Assembly (NCBI RefSeq): GCF_041262525.1
Contig: NZ_JBGCCK010000004.1
Span: 1 to 64,000, forward strand
Length of the DNA: 64,000 bases
DNA from: Streptacidiphilus sp041262525
Lineage (GTDB): Bacteria; Actinomycetota; Actinomycetes; Streptomycetales; Streptomycetaceae
Reading direction: 5' to 3'
Shown here: positions 8,447 through 17,550 of the stretch, piece by piece
Position numbering within the stretch: the stretch's first letter is position 1
How the letters are laid out: every line of letters starts with the position of its first letter
The notes under the pieces: model-generated
What the model was told of the DNA's origin: nothing
Seen by the model: the letters and a program-made list of their open reading frames with translations, nothing else
Databases searched by the model: none
Made by a program: the position numbers and the translations under genes

Positions 8447-9415
8447 CTACATCTGCCGAAAGTCCAGCGGAGCGTAGCGCGGCGCACGCCGGGGCGCGGC
8501 GACGTGCAAGGTGTGCAACAAGCGGCAGACGCGGTAGCGGTGGGGCCGATACGGCTCCAAGAGCTCCAGCATCACCGCGTCGTCGCTCCGCTCCCGCCCG
8601 GCAAGGGCCCAGCCGACCGTGTTCGGCAGGTGCAGGTCCCCCACTGACACGGCGTCCGCGTCGCCGTTACTGCGCTGCAGCGTCTCCGCCGCCGTCCAGG
8701 CGCCGACGCCCGGGACCGTCGTCAGCCGGGCAGCCGCATCGGCCGGGGACATCGCCGAGGCCTCCTCCAACCGCGGAGCGACCTTCGCAGCCCGCACGAC
8801 AGTGCCCGCGCGCTTGCCGTCGACGCGGGCGCGGTGCCAGGCCCAGGAGGGGATCATCGCCCAGTCCCGCGCCGCCGGCGGCGCGTACATGTGCGGAGGC
8901 ACCGCCGCGCCGCCAGGGGCCGGTTCGCCGTACTGACGCAGCAGCGTTTGCCACGCCTCGTACGCCTCGCCCGTGGTGACCTTCTGTTCCAGGATCGCCG
9001 GGACCAGCGACTCCATCACCAGCCCCGTCCGCCCGATCCGCAGCCCGGGGTTGCGGGCGTGCGCGTCCCGCAACAGCCGCTGGCCGCGTGGGTCGAAGCC
9101 GGCCGGGTCGTCCTCCGCGCCGAGCCAGCGCGGGACCGCGTCCAGCAGCCAGGACGCGCCCGCGCCCCACGCCGTGGCCTCGACCGCGCCCTCGGCCGGG
9201 CGCGTGCGAAGGCGCAGCGTGCCGACGCCACCGGGGGTGCGGGAGACCCGCCACAGCGCGCCGTCGCGGGCGCGGCGGTAGGACGGATCGAGGGGCCCGC
9301 GCCGCAGGAACCCGAAGGTCTGCGCGACGTCGAGCGGCCCGTCCGGCCTCCACACGCGCGTTGCCGCGCCCGTTGCCACGCCCGTCGCCGCAGCCGCACT
9401 CGTCCCGCTGTTCAC
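8447..9415 (-). CDS. DNA-3-methyladenine glycosylase II-like protein (HhH-GPD, AlkA type)
   Basis: 322 aa. Base-excision repair enzyme family that removes alkylated purines. The helix-hairpin-helix is at LTTVPGVGAWTAAETLQ, followed by GDADAVSVGDLHLPN, where the Asp of GDLHL is in the catalytic position. The N-terminal half has the AlkA-type beta domain, and LVPAILEQKVT is the conserved entry helix. GTG at 9415 follows TAGCCT by 7 nt (leaderless pattern); upstream frame to 9586 is probably not coding because it runs antisense into the next gene. Distinct from MutY/Nth, as no Fe-S cysteines are seen. Confidence 0.85.
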   Translation of the reverse strand: MNSGTSAAAATGVATGAATRVWRPDGPLDVAQTFGFLRRGPLDPSYRRARDGALWRVSRTPGGVGTLRLRTRPAEGAVEATAWGAGASWLLDAVPRWLGAEDDPAGFDPRGQRLLRDAHARNPGLRIGRTGLVMESLVPAILEQKVTTGEAYEAWQTLLRQYGEPAPGGAAVPPHMYAPPAARDWAMIPSWAWHRARVDGKRAGTVVRAAKVAPRLEEASAMSPADAAARLTTVPGVGAWTAAETLQRSNGDADAVSVGDLHLPNTVGWALAGRERSDDAVMLELLEPYRPHRYRVCRLLHTLHVAAPRRAPRYAPLDFRQM

Positions 9416-9497
9416 GCGAGCCAGGCTACCCGGAAGGAAAGTTAGCGGTGGGGGTCTGGTCTCTTCACCCGTCCCACGCCGTAGGCTGGGCACCACC

Positions 9498-10262
9498 ATG
9501 AGCCAGACACCCCTCAGCGGCGCAGAGACCCCCGCCGATCTGCTGCGCTCCCTCCTCGAAGTCGATCCCGCTCGTCCGCTGATCACGTACTACGACGACG
9601 CCACCGGCGAGCGGGTCGAACTGTCCGTGAAGACCTTCGACAACTGGGTGGCCAAGACGGCCAACCTGTTGCAGGACGAGCTCGCCGCCGCCCCGGACGA
9701 CCGCGCGGCTCTGCTGCTGCCGGCGCACTGGCAGACCGCGATCTGGCTCTTCGCCTGCTGGTCGGTAGGCGTGCTGGCCTGTCCGGGCGGTGACCCGGCC
9801 AAGGCGCAGCTGGTGGTGAGCGGGCCGGACAGCCTCGAGGAGGCGCTCGCCTGCGACGGCGAACGGGTGGCCCTCGCCCTGCGTCCGCTCGGCGGGCGGT
9901 TCCCGCAGCTGCCGGCCGGCTTCGTGGACTACGCGGTCGAGGTGCCCGCCCAAGGGGACCGCTTCGTCCCTTACGCCCCGGTCGACCCGGAACGCCCGGC
10001 CCTGGAGATCGACGGCGAGCAGCTCAGCGGCTCGCACACGGTCGCGCTGGCCGTCGAGCACGCCCGTCAGCTGGGGATCGGCGCGGAGGACCGAGTGCTC
10101 TCGACGCTGACCTACGGGGACTGGGACGGCCTCGCGGGCGGCCTGCTCGCGCCGCTGGCCGCGGGCGCGAGCGTGGTGCTCTGCCGCAACAGCGAGTCGC
10201 TGGCCCCGGAGACGCTGGCCCGCCGCATCGCGGACGAGCGGGTCACGCGTCATCTGAGCTGA
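9498..10262 (+). CDS. TIGR03089-family protein (AMP-binding-like, actinobacterial)
   Basis: 254 aa. It resembles the N-terminal part of an acyl-CoA synthetase/AMP-binding enzyme (PLITYYDDATGERVELS, NWVAKTANLL, LPAHWQTAIWLFACWSVG, LLAPLAAGASVVLC) but stops before the adenylate-forming core motifs, so it is unlikely to be an active ligase. This is the usual form of the TIGR03089 family, whose function is unknown. A -10-like TAGGCT lies 10 nt before ATG 9498. It is divergent from the AlkA-like gene and followed by an LCP gene on the same strand. Confidence 0.82.
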   Translation: MSQTPLSGAETPADLLRSLLEVDPARPLITYYDDATGERVELSVKTFDNWVAKTANLLQDELAAAPDDRAALLLPAHWQTAIWLFACWSVGVLACPGGDPAKAQLVVSGPDSLEEALACDGERVALALRPLGGRFPQLPAGFVDYAVEVPAQGDRFVPYAPVDPERPALEIDGEQLSGSHTVALAVEHARQLGIGAEDRVLSTLTYGDWDGLAGGLLAPLAAGASVVLCRNSESLAPETLARRIADERVTRHLS

Positions 10263-10380
10263 GCTGCTCGGCAGTCGAGGCCTTCCCTCGGACGGACCAG
10301 CCTGCCGTGTGCCCGAGCGACCCCCCGGTCATGATCAATGGACGGCAGCAGCGGGCTGCCCTCTCTCGACCGGGGGTTCC

Positions 10381-11574
10381 GTGGGCGGCAGCCGAAACGA
10401 CCGCGACAAGGCTCCCGGCCGCCGCAGGCGCCGGGTGCTGCTGTGGATATCGCTGGGTCTCGGGGTCCTCCTCGTCGCCGCGATCGGCACGGCCTGGTTC
10501 GGCTACACCAAGCTGAACGGCAACATCCACACCGACACCACGACCGAACGCCTGCTCGGCCCCAACTCCTCCCGGCCGACCCAGGCGAACAGCGCCGAGA
10601 ACATCCTGCTCATCGGCTCCGACTCGCGCGTCGGCGCGAACGCCGCCTACGGCAGCGCGGTCGGGGCCCGCTCGGACACGACGATCCTGCTGCACCTCTC
10701 CCGCGACCGCCGCCGCGCGGTCGGCGTCAGCATCCCGCGCGACGCGATGGTCGACGTGCCCGCCTGCACGCTGCCGGACGGGCGGGTGACCGACCCCTAC
10801 CTGGGGATGTTCAACTCCGCCTTCGAGCAGGGCGGCACCGCCTGCACGATCCGCACGGTCGAGCAGATGACGGACATTCGGATCGACCACTTCGTCGTGG
10901 TCGACTTCACCGGCTTCAAGAAGATGGTCGACGCGATCGGTGGGGTCGACGTCTGCCTGTCCCAGCCGGTCGTGGACAAGGACTCCCAGCTGAACCTGCC
11001 GGCCGGGCGGCAGACGCTCGACGGCGAGCAGGCCCTCGGCTACGTCCGCGTCCGCTACGCGCTCGGCGACGGCAGCGACACCCAGCGGATGGGGCGTCAG
11101 CAGGACTTCCTCTCCTCGCTGGTGCAGAAGGTCGAGAGCTCGGGGGTCCTGTTCAACCCGACCCGGCTCTACCCCTTGCTGGACGCGGCGACCTCGTCAC
11201 TGACCGTCGACCCCGGGCTGAACACGCTCAACAAGCTCTACGACCTCGCGTCGAGCCTCTCGCAGACGTCGGCCGGTCAGGTCGAGTTCCTCACCGCCCC
11301 CCGCGAGCCCTACGCGTACGACAACAACCGCGACCAGCTCAAGCAGCCGCAGGCGAACGAGCTGTTCCGGCAACTGCGCGACGACGAGCAGATCGCGGTC
11401 ACCCCGCCGGTCCCGAGCGGGTCCGCGTCGGCGAACCCCGCCGCTGCGGGCACCACGGTGGGCGCCGCGTCCGCGCAGCTGGCCCGGCTGCTCAGCGCCG
11501 GGACGACCGTTCCTTCGCCCGCGCCCACCTTCACCGGGCGCACCGGCTCGCAGGACATCTGCGCCACGCCCTGA
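10381..11574 (+). CDS. LytR-CpsA-Psr (LCP) family cell-wall glycopolymer ligase
   Basis: 397 aa. Short basic cytoplasmic tail (GRRRRR), one membrane segment at about residues 20-40, then the extracellular LCP domain: ENILLIGSDSR, ARSDTTILLHLSRDR, VSIPRDAMVDVP, the VVDFTGFKKMVDAIGGVDVCL block and LGYVRVRYALGDGSD. The Arg and Asp residues of these motifs bind the pyrophosphate of lipid-linked donors. Such enzymes move polymers from polyprenyl phosphate to peptidoglycan. I chose GTG 10381 because GGGGG lies about 6 nt upstream; an upstream in-frame codon at 10309 has no such site. A Ser/Ala-rich tail with two Cys follows the domain. Confidence 0.92.
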   Translation: MGGSRNDRDKAPGRRRRRVLLWISLGLGVLLVAAIGTAWFGYTKLNGNIHTDTTTERLLGPNSSRPTQANSAENILLIGSDSRVGANAAYGSAVGARSDTTILLHLSRDRRRAVGVSIPRDAMVDVPACTLPDGRVTDPYLGMFNSAFEQGGTACTIRTVEQMTDIRIDHFVVVDFTGFKKMVDAIGGVDVCLSQPVVDKDSQLNLPAGRQTLDGEQALGYVRVRYALGDGSDTQRMGRQQDFLSSLVQKVESSGVLFNPTRLYPLLDAATSSLTVDPGLNTLNKLYDLASSLSQTSAGQVEFLTAPREPYAYDNNRDQLKQPQANELFRQLRDDEQIAVTPPVPSGSASANPAAAGTTVGAASAQLARLLSAGTTVPSPAPTFTGRTGSQDICATP

Positions 11575-11640
11575 GCCGGTCCCGATACGCTGACGCCCGC
11601 AAGACCGATCGGTCCTAGGTCGGCAGGAACGGAGCGGGAC

Positions 11641-12258
11641 GTGGGCACGCGCGGCAGGAACAGTCGACGGGCAGACTCCCAGGGTTCGAAGGGCAACCGA
11701 CGCGCGGCCCGCGGTGGCGCGCGCAGCGGGCCGTGGCTGGCGGGCGCGGCCGGGTTCCTGGCGCTGAGCGGCCTCGGCGGCTTCCTGCTGCTTCAGGGCG
11801 GCAGTCCCAGCGCGGCCACACATGAGGCGCCGCCTGTGAGCGCCTCCGCATCGGCGTCCCCCACCGCCACGGCCACGCCCACGCCCAGCTGCACCGCGGA
11901 GCCCGCCGACGCGGCCTTCGCCGCGTCCGGGCCGAAGGCGAAGCCGATCGACGTCCGGGTGACCGTACTGAACGGCAGCGGGACCTTCGGTCAGGCCGAG
12001 TCGGTGCTCAGCTGGATGCAGAACACCGAGAAGTTCCTGCGCACCAGCAACGGCGGCCCGGCCGCGCACAAGCAGCCGACGACGACCCTCGGCTACGCCC
12101 CTAACCACGCCGACCAGGCGCGCACGCTCGTCGCCGCGCTGGGTCTGCCCGCCTCCGCGCTGCACGGCAACGGCACCGCGCGCGGCGCCCGCGACCCGAT
12201 GGTGCTGACCCTGGGCGCGGACTTCCGCGGGATCGGGAAAACTCTCTCCGTCTGCTGA
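11641..12258 (+). CDS. Membrane-anchored LytR C-terminal (LytR_C) domain protein
   Basis: 205 aa. Basic N-terminus, membrane segment at about residues 30-52, then a Ser/Ala/Pro/Thr-rich linker and a LytR_C-type domain (IDVRVTVLNGSGTFGQAESV, TLGYAPNHADQARTLVAALGLP, VLTLGADFRGI). It has no LCP catalytic domain; in the next gene the same LytR_C module is fused to an LCP domain. GTG 11641 with ACGGAG upstream. It lies 66 nt after an LCP gene, so it may serve as a separate partner subunit (inference). Confidence 0.8.
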   Translation: MGTRGRNSRRADSQGSKGNRRAARGGARSGPWLAGAAGFLALSGLGGFLLLQGGSPSAATHEAPPVSASASASPTATATPTPSCTAEPADAAFAASGPKAKPIDVRVTVLNGSGTFGQAESVLSWMQNTEKFLRTSNGGPAAHKQPTTTLGYAPNHADQARTLVAALGLPASALHGNGTARGARDPMVLTLGADFRGIGKTLSVC

Positions 12259-12494
12259 GGAACCGCGCCGCACAGCACTGCGTCCGTGCTGCGCAGGGAG
12301 AGAAAACGGCAGGTGAACCCAGCGGAATTCCCTAGGCACGGTGTGTGACGGAGCGCACCGGAACTAGAGATTTCTCTTGCCTGCTCCTTGACTTCGCCCT
12401 GTGAATCGTTGGACAGAAATCGCTAAAGTCTCCGGATGCAGCGCGCGGGGGCAGGGCTGCGCACGGACACCGCCTAGGGGGGATCTCGCCCTTG

Positions 12495-14177
12495 ATGTAC
12501 GAGGATGAACGCGCCGGTGGCACGACAGCGGACACCGAGGGGCAAATGCCCCGAACAGGCGGCCGCGCCGCAGCCAGAAAGGCGCAGCACTCACGGCGAA
12601 AGAAAGGAAGCCGGGCCAAACGAATACTGAAGTGGACGGCTATCGGCACGACTGCGGCCGTGCTGACCACGGCAGGAATCGGCTATCTCTACATCAAGAG
12701 CCTGGATGCGAATTTCAAGACCGGAGCCCTGGGCAACGGCAAGGTGGACGTCGCCGCGCCCAAGCCCGACAGGTTCGGCCACGTCCCGCTGAACATCCTC
12801 GTCATCGGCTCTGACGGCCGCGCCAGCTCCTCCGACTGCAGCCTCGGCGGATCCTGCGACGGAAGCCCGCCGCACGCGGACGTCGAGATGCTGCTGCACG
12901 TCTCTGCGGACCGCACCAACGCCTCCGTGATGAGTATTCCCCGGGACACCCGCGTGGACATACCCGCCTGCACGGACGCCAAGGGGGTGACGCACCCGTC
13001 TCGGCACTTCCAGATCATCACCGACAGCCTGAACTACAACGTGCCCGGCTGCGTGGTGGACACCTGGGAGTCGCTGACCCACATTCACATCGACCACTGG
13101 GTGATGGTCGACTTCTCCGGCGTGGTGAAGATGGCCGACGCCATCGGCGGTGTGCAGGTGTGCACCCGACAGAACGTGGTGGACTACCAGGTCCAAACCG
13201 ACGCCAACGGGGTCGTCCACACGCCCGGGTCCCACCTCGTCCTGCCCGCCGGCACGCACTCCGTTTCAGGCGTACAGGCACTGGAGTGGCTACGCACCCG
13301 CCACGCCTTCGAGGACGGGTCCGACCTCGGCCGCGCCAAGGCACAGCACCTCTACCTCAACTCGATGATCCGTCAGATGAAGAGCCTGAACACGCTGGCG
13401 AACCCGTTCAAAATCAACTCCCTGGCCCAGGCCGCCACCAAATCGATCGCGGCCGACAAGGACCTCGGCAGCATCGAGGCGCTCAGCTCACTGGCGCTGG
13501 ACCTGAACAAGGTCCCGTCAGACCGCATCACCACGGTCACCGTGCCGAACCACTACAGCACCGATCCCAACACCCCGAACAACGAGCCGGTCCTGCTGAG
13601 CGATTCGGCGAGCTCGCTCTTCGCCGCGATCGCCAACGACGTTCCGCTCGACAAGCAGGCGAGCAGCGCGCCCGCGCCCTCCGCGACCCCGGCGCCCGCG
13701 GCGCCGGTGGACAAGTCCACCGTCCAGCTCGACGTACAGAACGGCAGTGGCACCAACGGCCGCGGCGGGGCGATGACCGCGCTCCTGGTCGGCAAGGGCT
13801 TCACGCACGCCCTCCGCGACACCCGCACCGTCAGTTACAGCCTGACGACGCTGGTCTACCCGAGCAGCCAGCAGGCGGAGGCGCAGGCCGTGGCCTCGAC
13901 GCTGGGGCTGCCGGGCTCGGCGCTCAAGAGCTCCTCCTCGGCGACGAAGCTGACCCTGCAGATCGGGACCGACTGGAAGACCGGCGACACGTTCGCGTCG
14001 GCCGCCCCGAAGGGCGGCGGGGTACCCACCGACGCCAAGGCGCAGAACGCGGCGGACACGAGCCAGTGCATGGACGTGAACCCGGCGCCGTACAGCTCGT
14101 TCTCGCCGAGCCACACGCACTACATCTACAGCTGGGTCGGCTCGACCCCGCCCAACGTGCCGCAGGCCACTGGCTGA
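12495..14177 (+). CDS. LCP family protein with fused LytR_C domain
   Basis: 560 aa. Basic cytoplasmic tail (about residues 25-45), membrane segment at about 47-67, LCP domain (LNILVIGSDGR, DVEMLLHVSADR, MSIPRDTRVDIPAC, MVDFSGVVKMADAIGGVQVC, EWLRTRHAFEDGSD), an Ala/Pro linker near residue 400 and a LytR_C domain (VQLDVQNGSGTNGRGG, TTLVYPSSQQAEAQAVASTLGLP). A tail of about 50 residues containing one Cys ends the protein. Start is ATG 12495 (TTG 12492 is equally possible); GGGGGG at 12476-12482 is the nearest ribosome-binding-like run. A 236-nt upstream region may carry a promoter (TAAAGT at 12424). Confidence 0.9.
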   Translation: MYEDERAGGTTADTEGQMPRTGGRAAARKAQHSRRKKGSRAKRILKWTAIGTTAAVLTTAGIGYLYIKSLDANFKTGALGNGKVDVAAPKPDRFGHVPLNILVIGSDGRASSSDCSLGGSCDGSPPHADVEMLLHVSADRTNASVMSIPRDTRVDIPACTDAKGVTHPSRHFQIITDSLNYNVPGCVVDTWESLTHIHIDHWVMVDFSGVVKMADAIGGVQVCTRQNVVDYQVQTDANGVVHTPGSHLVLPAGTHSVSGVQALEWLRTRHAFEDGSDLGRAKAQHLYLNSMIRQMKSLNTLANPFKINSLAQAATKSIAADKDLGSIEALSSLALDLNKVPSDRITTVTVPNHYSTDPNTPNNEPVLLSDSASSLFAAIANDVPLDKQASSAPAPSATPAPAAPVDKSTVQLDVQNGSGTNGRGGAMTALLVGKGFTHALRDTRTVSYSLTTLVYPSSQQAEAQAVASTLGLPGSALKSSSSATKLTLQIGTDWKTGDTFASAAPKGGGVPTDAKAQNAADTSQCMDVNPAPYSSFSPSHTHYIYSWVGSTPPNVPQATG

Positions 14178-14199
14178 GCCGAATGGCACCGCCCGCGCG

Positions 14200-15228
14200 T
14201 CACTCCGGACGCGCGTCGCCCGCCGTGCTCGCGATCACCTTGTTCGCAAGGGACCTGGGGCTGGTCAGGAAGCCCCAGCCCCAGGACATGTGCATGGTCG
14301 CGAGCGCCAGCGGCAGCTGCGCGCGGGCCGCGGGTGAGAGCCCGCGGCCCTCCTTGGCCGAGCCGAGGAGGATCGCCGCCGCGTAGCCGCCGGGCAGCAG
14401 GAAAGCGGCCGGCGTCAGCGCGACGCCGGCCACCAGGCCGACCGCGCAGCCGAGCAGCGCAGCCGGCGGGGCGAGGTAGCGCAGGTTGACCGAGCCGCGG
14501 TGGTAGCGGGTGACCACGCGCCGCCAGCGGCCGTAGTCCTTGTACTGCTTGGCCAGCGCGCGGACGCTCGGGCGCGGCCGGTAGGTGACCTTGAGGTCCG
14601 GGGTGAACCAGATCAGGCCGCCGTCCTGGCGGATGCGGTAGTTCAGCTCCCAGTCCTGGGCGCGGATGAACTCCTCGTTGTAGCCGCCCTGCCGCTCCAG
14701 CACCTCGCGCTTGAAGACACCCAGGTAGACGGTGTCCGCCGGGGCGGCCTCGCCGCCGGTGTGGAAGGCGGCGTTGCCGACGCCGATCTTCGAGGTCATC
14801 GCCGCCGCGACGGCTTTCTCCCACTCGGTCTCGCCCTCGGCGTTCATGATGCCGCCGACGTTGGCCGCGCCCTTCTCCTCGAGCAGGCGGACGGCGGTGG
14901 CGATGTAGCCGGGGGTGAGCAGACCGTGGCCGTCGACCCGGACGACGATCGGGAAGCGCGAGCCCTTGATCGCCGCGTTGAGCGCGGCGGGCGTGCGACC
15001 GGTCGGGTTGGGGACGGTGTGCACCTCACGCGAGGTGCCGGCGGTCTCCTCGACCAGGTGCGCGGCGATCTCGTCGGTGTTGTCCGTCGAGGGGCCGAGG
15101 GCGATCACCACCTCGACGTCGCCGGCGTACTCCTGTTCGAGGATGCGCTCGACGGCGGTTCGCAGGTGCCGGGACTCGTTGAGCACCGGCATGATCACGG
15201 AGACGGCGGGGTGGGGCGTGGCGTCCAT
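14200..15228 (-). CDS. Membrane-associated family 2 glycosyltransferase (ExoA-like)
   Basis: 342 aa. N-terminal GT2 domain: VSVIMPVLNESRHL, VVIALGPSTDNTDEIA, the DXD-like VRVDGHG, GGIMNAEGETEWEKAV and the acceptor-side AQDWELNYRIR (a Q/R-x2-ED-type motif as AQDWE). Two hydrophobic stretches in residues 250-300 would anchor it to the membrane. It resembles succinoglycan ExoA-type enzymes and would build a lipid-linked glycan. It lies between two LCP genes on the opposite strand, so a role in making the polymer the LCP enzymes attach is plausible. ATG 15228 lies 9 nt after TACCGT. Confidence 0.86.
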   Translation of the reverse strand: MDATPHPAVSVIMPVLNESRHLRTAVERILEQEYAGDVEVVIALGPSTDNTDEIAAHLVEETAGTSREVHTVPNPTGRTPAALNAAIKGSRFPIVVRVDGHGLLTPGYIATAVRLLEEKGAANVGGIMNAEGETEWEKAVAAAMTSKIGVGNAAFHTGGEAAPADTVYLGVFKREVLERQGGYNEEFIRAQDWELNYRIRQDGGLIWFTPDLKVTYRPRPSVRALAKQYKDYGRWRRVVTRYHRGSVNLRYLAPPAALLGCAVGLVAGVALTPAAFLLPGGYAAAILLGSAKEGRGLSPAARAQLPLALATMHMSWGWGFLTSPRSLANKVIASTAGDARPE

Positions 15229-15373
15229 AGTGGGGCCACGGTACAGCGGGCCCCCGGCCCGCTTCCAACGCGCGTATGGAGAAGGTCGGCAGTTCGCATC
15301 AGGATTGCTACAGCTTTCCCTTTTGCGGCTTTCGTCATACCGCAGGCCACCCGGATCCGGCATGCTCGGCTCC

Positions 15374-16618
15374 ATGAGCGATCAGTCCGACCCCGGCGGC
15401 TTCCACAACTGGGAGACCCACACCTCCCCCGTGGGCGGCACCCCGAGCGGCGAGCCTCCCCTGCCCCCCGAGCTCAACCCGCGCGGCGGCGCGAGTGCGC
15501 GTCCGCGCCTGCGTCCCGGCCGCGCCGCGTCGAGCCCCGCGCCCGCGCCGGCCTCGGTCCCCGGCGGGCCCTCGGTCGGCACGCCCGCCGCGACGCCGTC
15601 GGGCGCACCCACGGTCGGCCGTCAGGGCAAGTGGTCGCGCAAGCGCAAGCTGCGGCTGACCGCGACCGTCCTGGTCGTCGGGCTGGTCGTCGTGGGCGGC
15701 GGCAGCTACGCCTGGGCCAGCTCCAAGCTGAACCACACCAACGTGCTCGCCGACTACGCGGGCCGCCCACCGGCCGGCAAGGGCACGAACTGGCTGATCC
15801 TCGGCTCCGACAGCCGCCAGGGCCTCTCCACGGCGGACCAGCAGCGCCTGCACACCGGCTGGGACACGGGCGCGCGCACCGACTCGATGATGGTGCTGCA
15901 CATCGGCGCCAACGGCGACACGCTGATGAGCATCCCGCGTGACTCCTACGTCACCATCCCGGCCTGGACCGACAGCAAGGGCGTCCAGCACCGGGCCAAC
16001 AAGCACAAGATCAACGCGGCCTTCGCCGAAGGCGACGGACCACTGCTGGTCAAGACGATCGAGTACAACACCGGCCTCCACATCGACCACTACGCGGAGA
16101 TCGGCTTCTCCGGCTTCGTCAACGTGGTGGACGACCTCGGCGGCGTCGACATGTGCCTGGACAAGGCGATCGTCGACAAGGCCTCCGGCGCGAACCTGAA
16201 GGCCGGCTGCCAGACCCTGAACGGCACCCAGGCGCTCGCCTTCGTCCGCGAGCGGCACCAGGAGGCCTCCCAGGACCTCGCCCGGATGCAGCACCAGCAG
16301 CAGTTCCTCAACGCGCTTGCCCACAAGGCGACCTCGATGGGCACGCTGCTGAACCCCTTCACGCTCTACCCGACGCTCAACAGCGGCCTGTCGATGCTCT
16401 CCGTCGACGACAGCACCGGCCTGACCGACCTCAGCTCGATGTTCTTCGCCATGAAGGGCCTGAAGAGCGGTAGCGGCAAGACGATGACCGTCCCGATCTC
16501 GACGGCGAACTACCAGACGCCGGCCGACGGCGTCGCCGTGAAGTGGAACATGAGCGAGGCGCAGCAGGTCTTCGACGCCTTCAAGAACGACACCAAGGTG
16601 CCGACCTTCTCCAACTGA
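15374..16618 (+). CDS. LCP family cell-wall glycopolymer ligase
   Basis: 414 aa. A Pro/Gly/Ser-rich cytoplasmic N-terminus of about 85 residues, a basic stop (RKRKLR), one membrane segment at about 95-115, then the LCP domain: TNWLILGSDSRQG, RTDSMMVLHIGANG, MSIPRDSYVTIP, GFSGFVNVVDDLGGVDMC and LAFVRERHQEASQD. No LytR_C domain. ATG 15374 is preferred over ATG 15362; neither has a strong ribosome-binding site. It ends just before a hairpin shared with the convergent ZIP transporter gene. Confidence 0.92.
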   Translation: MSDQSDPGGFHNWETHTSPVGGTPSGEPPLPPELNPRGGASARPRLRPGRAASSPAPAPASVPGGPSVGTPAATPSGAPTVGRQGKWSRKRKLRLTATVLVVGLVVVGGGSYAWASSKLNHTNVLADYAGRPPAGKGTNWLILGSDSRQGLSTADQQRLHTGWDTGARTDSMMVLHIGANGDTLMSIPRDSYVTIPAWTDSKGVQHRANKHKINAAFAEGDGPLLVKTIEYNTGLHIDHYAEIGFSGFVNVVDDLGGVDMCLDKAIVDKASGANLKAGCQTLNGTQALAFVRERHQEASQDLARMQHQQQFLNALAHKATSMGTLLNPFTLYPTLNSGLSMLSVDDSTGLTDLSSMFFAMKGLKSGSGKTMTVPISTANYQTPADGVAVKWNMSEAQQVFDAFKNDTKVPTFSN

Positions 16619-16635
16619 CGCAGGCTTGCACCTTC

Positions 16636-16659
16636 GGGGGCGCGGGGGGCTACGCCCCC
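16636..16659. terminator. Hairpin between convergent LCP and ZIP genes
   Basis: GGGGGCG (16636-16642) pairs with CGCCCCC (16653-16659) around a 10-nt loop. It overlaps the last codons of the ZIP gene and lies 18 nt after the LCP stop. No U-run, which is common for terminators in this GC-rich background. Confidence 0.5.
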
Positions 16660-17444
16660 GCCGCAGTCACGACCGCGTCGGTCAGGAAGCCCGCCGTCAC
16701 GCCGGCGAGGATGCCCCAGGTGACGAGTTCCTTCATGGCGACCTTGCGGGCGACAGCCAGGAGCTCGATCACGACGTAGAGGATCGACCCCGCCGCCAGC
16801 GTCAGGAAGCCGATCGAGAGCGTGTCGTTCGTGACCGACTGGCCCACCACCGTGCCCAGGAACGTCGGGCCGCCGCCGATCAGGCCCAGCACGGCGAGAC
16901 GGCCCCACGAGGGCCGGCTGCCCTCGGCCGCCAGCGGAGCGACGATGCCGAAGCCCTCGGTCGCGTTGTGCAGGCCGAAGCCGATGATCAGCAGGACCGC
17001 CAACTGCAGCTGGCCCGTCGCCGCGCTGTTGCCGATCGCCAGGCCCTCGGCGAAATTGTGCAGGCCGATGCCGATGGCGATCATCATCGCCAGCGTGTCG
17101 AAGCGCGAGCGTCCCGCCCCCGCGAGCTCGCCCGCCGCCGCGGCCTTCCTGGCCATCAGCCGGTCGAAGTAGACCAGGCCCATCAGCCCGACCGCGAAAC
17201 AGCCCACGAAGACCAGCCCGTTGCCCGTCGCAGACCCGTAGTGGTGCCCCGAGAGCGCGCTGTCGATCGGCTCCCAGGCGTGCGTGAGCACGTCCCACAG
17301 CAGGAAGACCAGGATCCCGATCGCCACCGCGTTCAACAGCGCGCGGGTGCGCGGCAGCGGTGCGCGCAGGCGGCCGATCGGGAGGCCCAGGAAGATGGTG
17401 AACCCGGCGATGGCGCCGAGCAGCGCGATCTCGGAGGAGGACAT
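16650..17444 (-). CDS. ZIP-family divalent metal transporter
   Basis: 264 aa, eight predicted membrane segments. The two metal-binding helices are clear: GIGLHNFAEGLAIGNSA and GFGLHNATEGFGIVAPL, the His/Glu pairs typical of bacterial ZIP proteins. A short His-containing loop (SALSGHHYGS) lies after the second helix. The family imports Zn, Fe or Mn. The start at 17444 lies 40 nt downstream (on the minus strand) of a DtxR/IdeR-type iron box, so iron (or manganese) control is likely and iron is a possible substrate. Confidence 0.9.
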   Translation of the reverse strand: MSSSEIALLGAIAGFTIFLGLPIGRLRAPLPRTRALLNAVAIGILVFLLWDVLTHAWEPIDSALSGHHYGSATGNGLVFVGCFAVGLMGLVYFDRLMARKAAAAGELAGAGRSRFDTLAMMIAIGIGLHNFAEGLAIGNSAATGQLQLAVLLIIGFGLHNATEGFGIVAPLAAEGSRPSWGRLAVLGLIGGGPTFLGTVVGQSVTNDTLSIGFLTLAAGSILYVVIELLAVARKVAMKELVTWGILAGVTAGFLTDAVVTAAGA

Positions 17445-17484
17445 GGCGGTGAGGCCTCTCGACGGCAGGCGTAGTTGCGGCGAG

Positions 17485-17503
17485 TTAGGTTAGCCTAAGC
17501 ACC
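17485..17503. promoter_or_regulatory. DtxR/IdeR-type iron box upstream of the ZIP gene
   Basis: TTAGGTTAGCCTAAGCACC matches 14 of the 19 positions of the consensus TTAGGTTAGGCTAACCTAA, with the first nine bases identical. It is placed 41-59 nt upstream of the transporter start, where repressor binding would block transcription under iron-replete conditions. The next gene in the other direction (DUF4865) reads toward this site, so the box serves only the transporter. Confidence 0.75.
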
Positions 17504-17550
17504 CTTTTTGGGGAACCTGCCCGGCAGCGACCCGCGTCACACCTTCCCCC

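Noticed and set aside
17485..17503. Zur box for the ZIP gene
   Set aside because: Sequence fits the DtxR/IdeR consensus; the TGAAAAC-type Zur core is absent.
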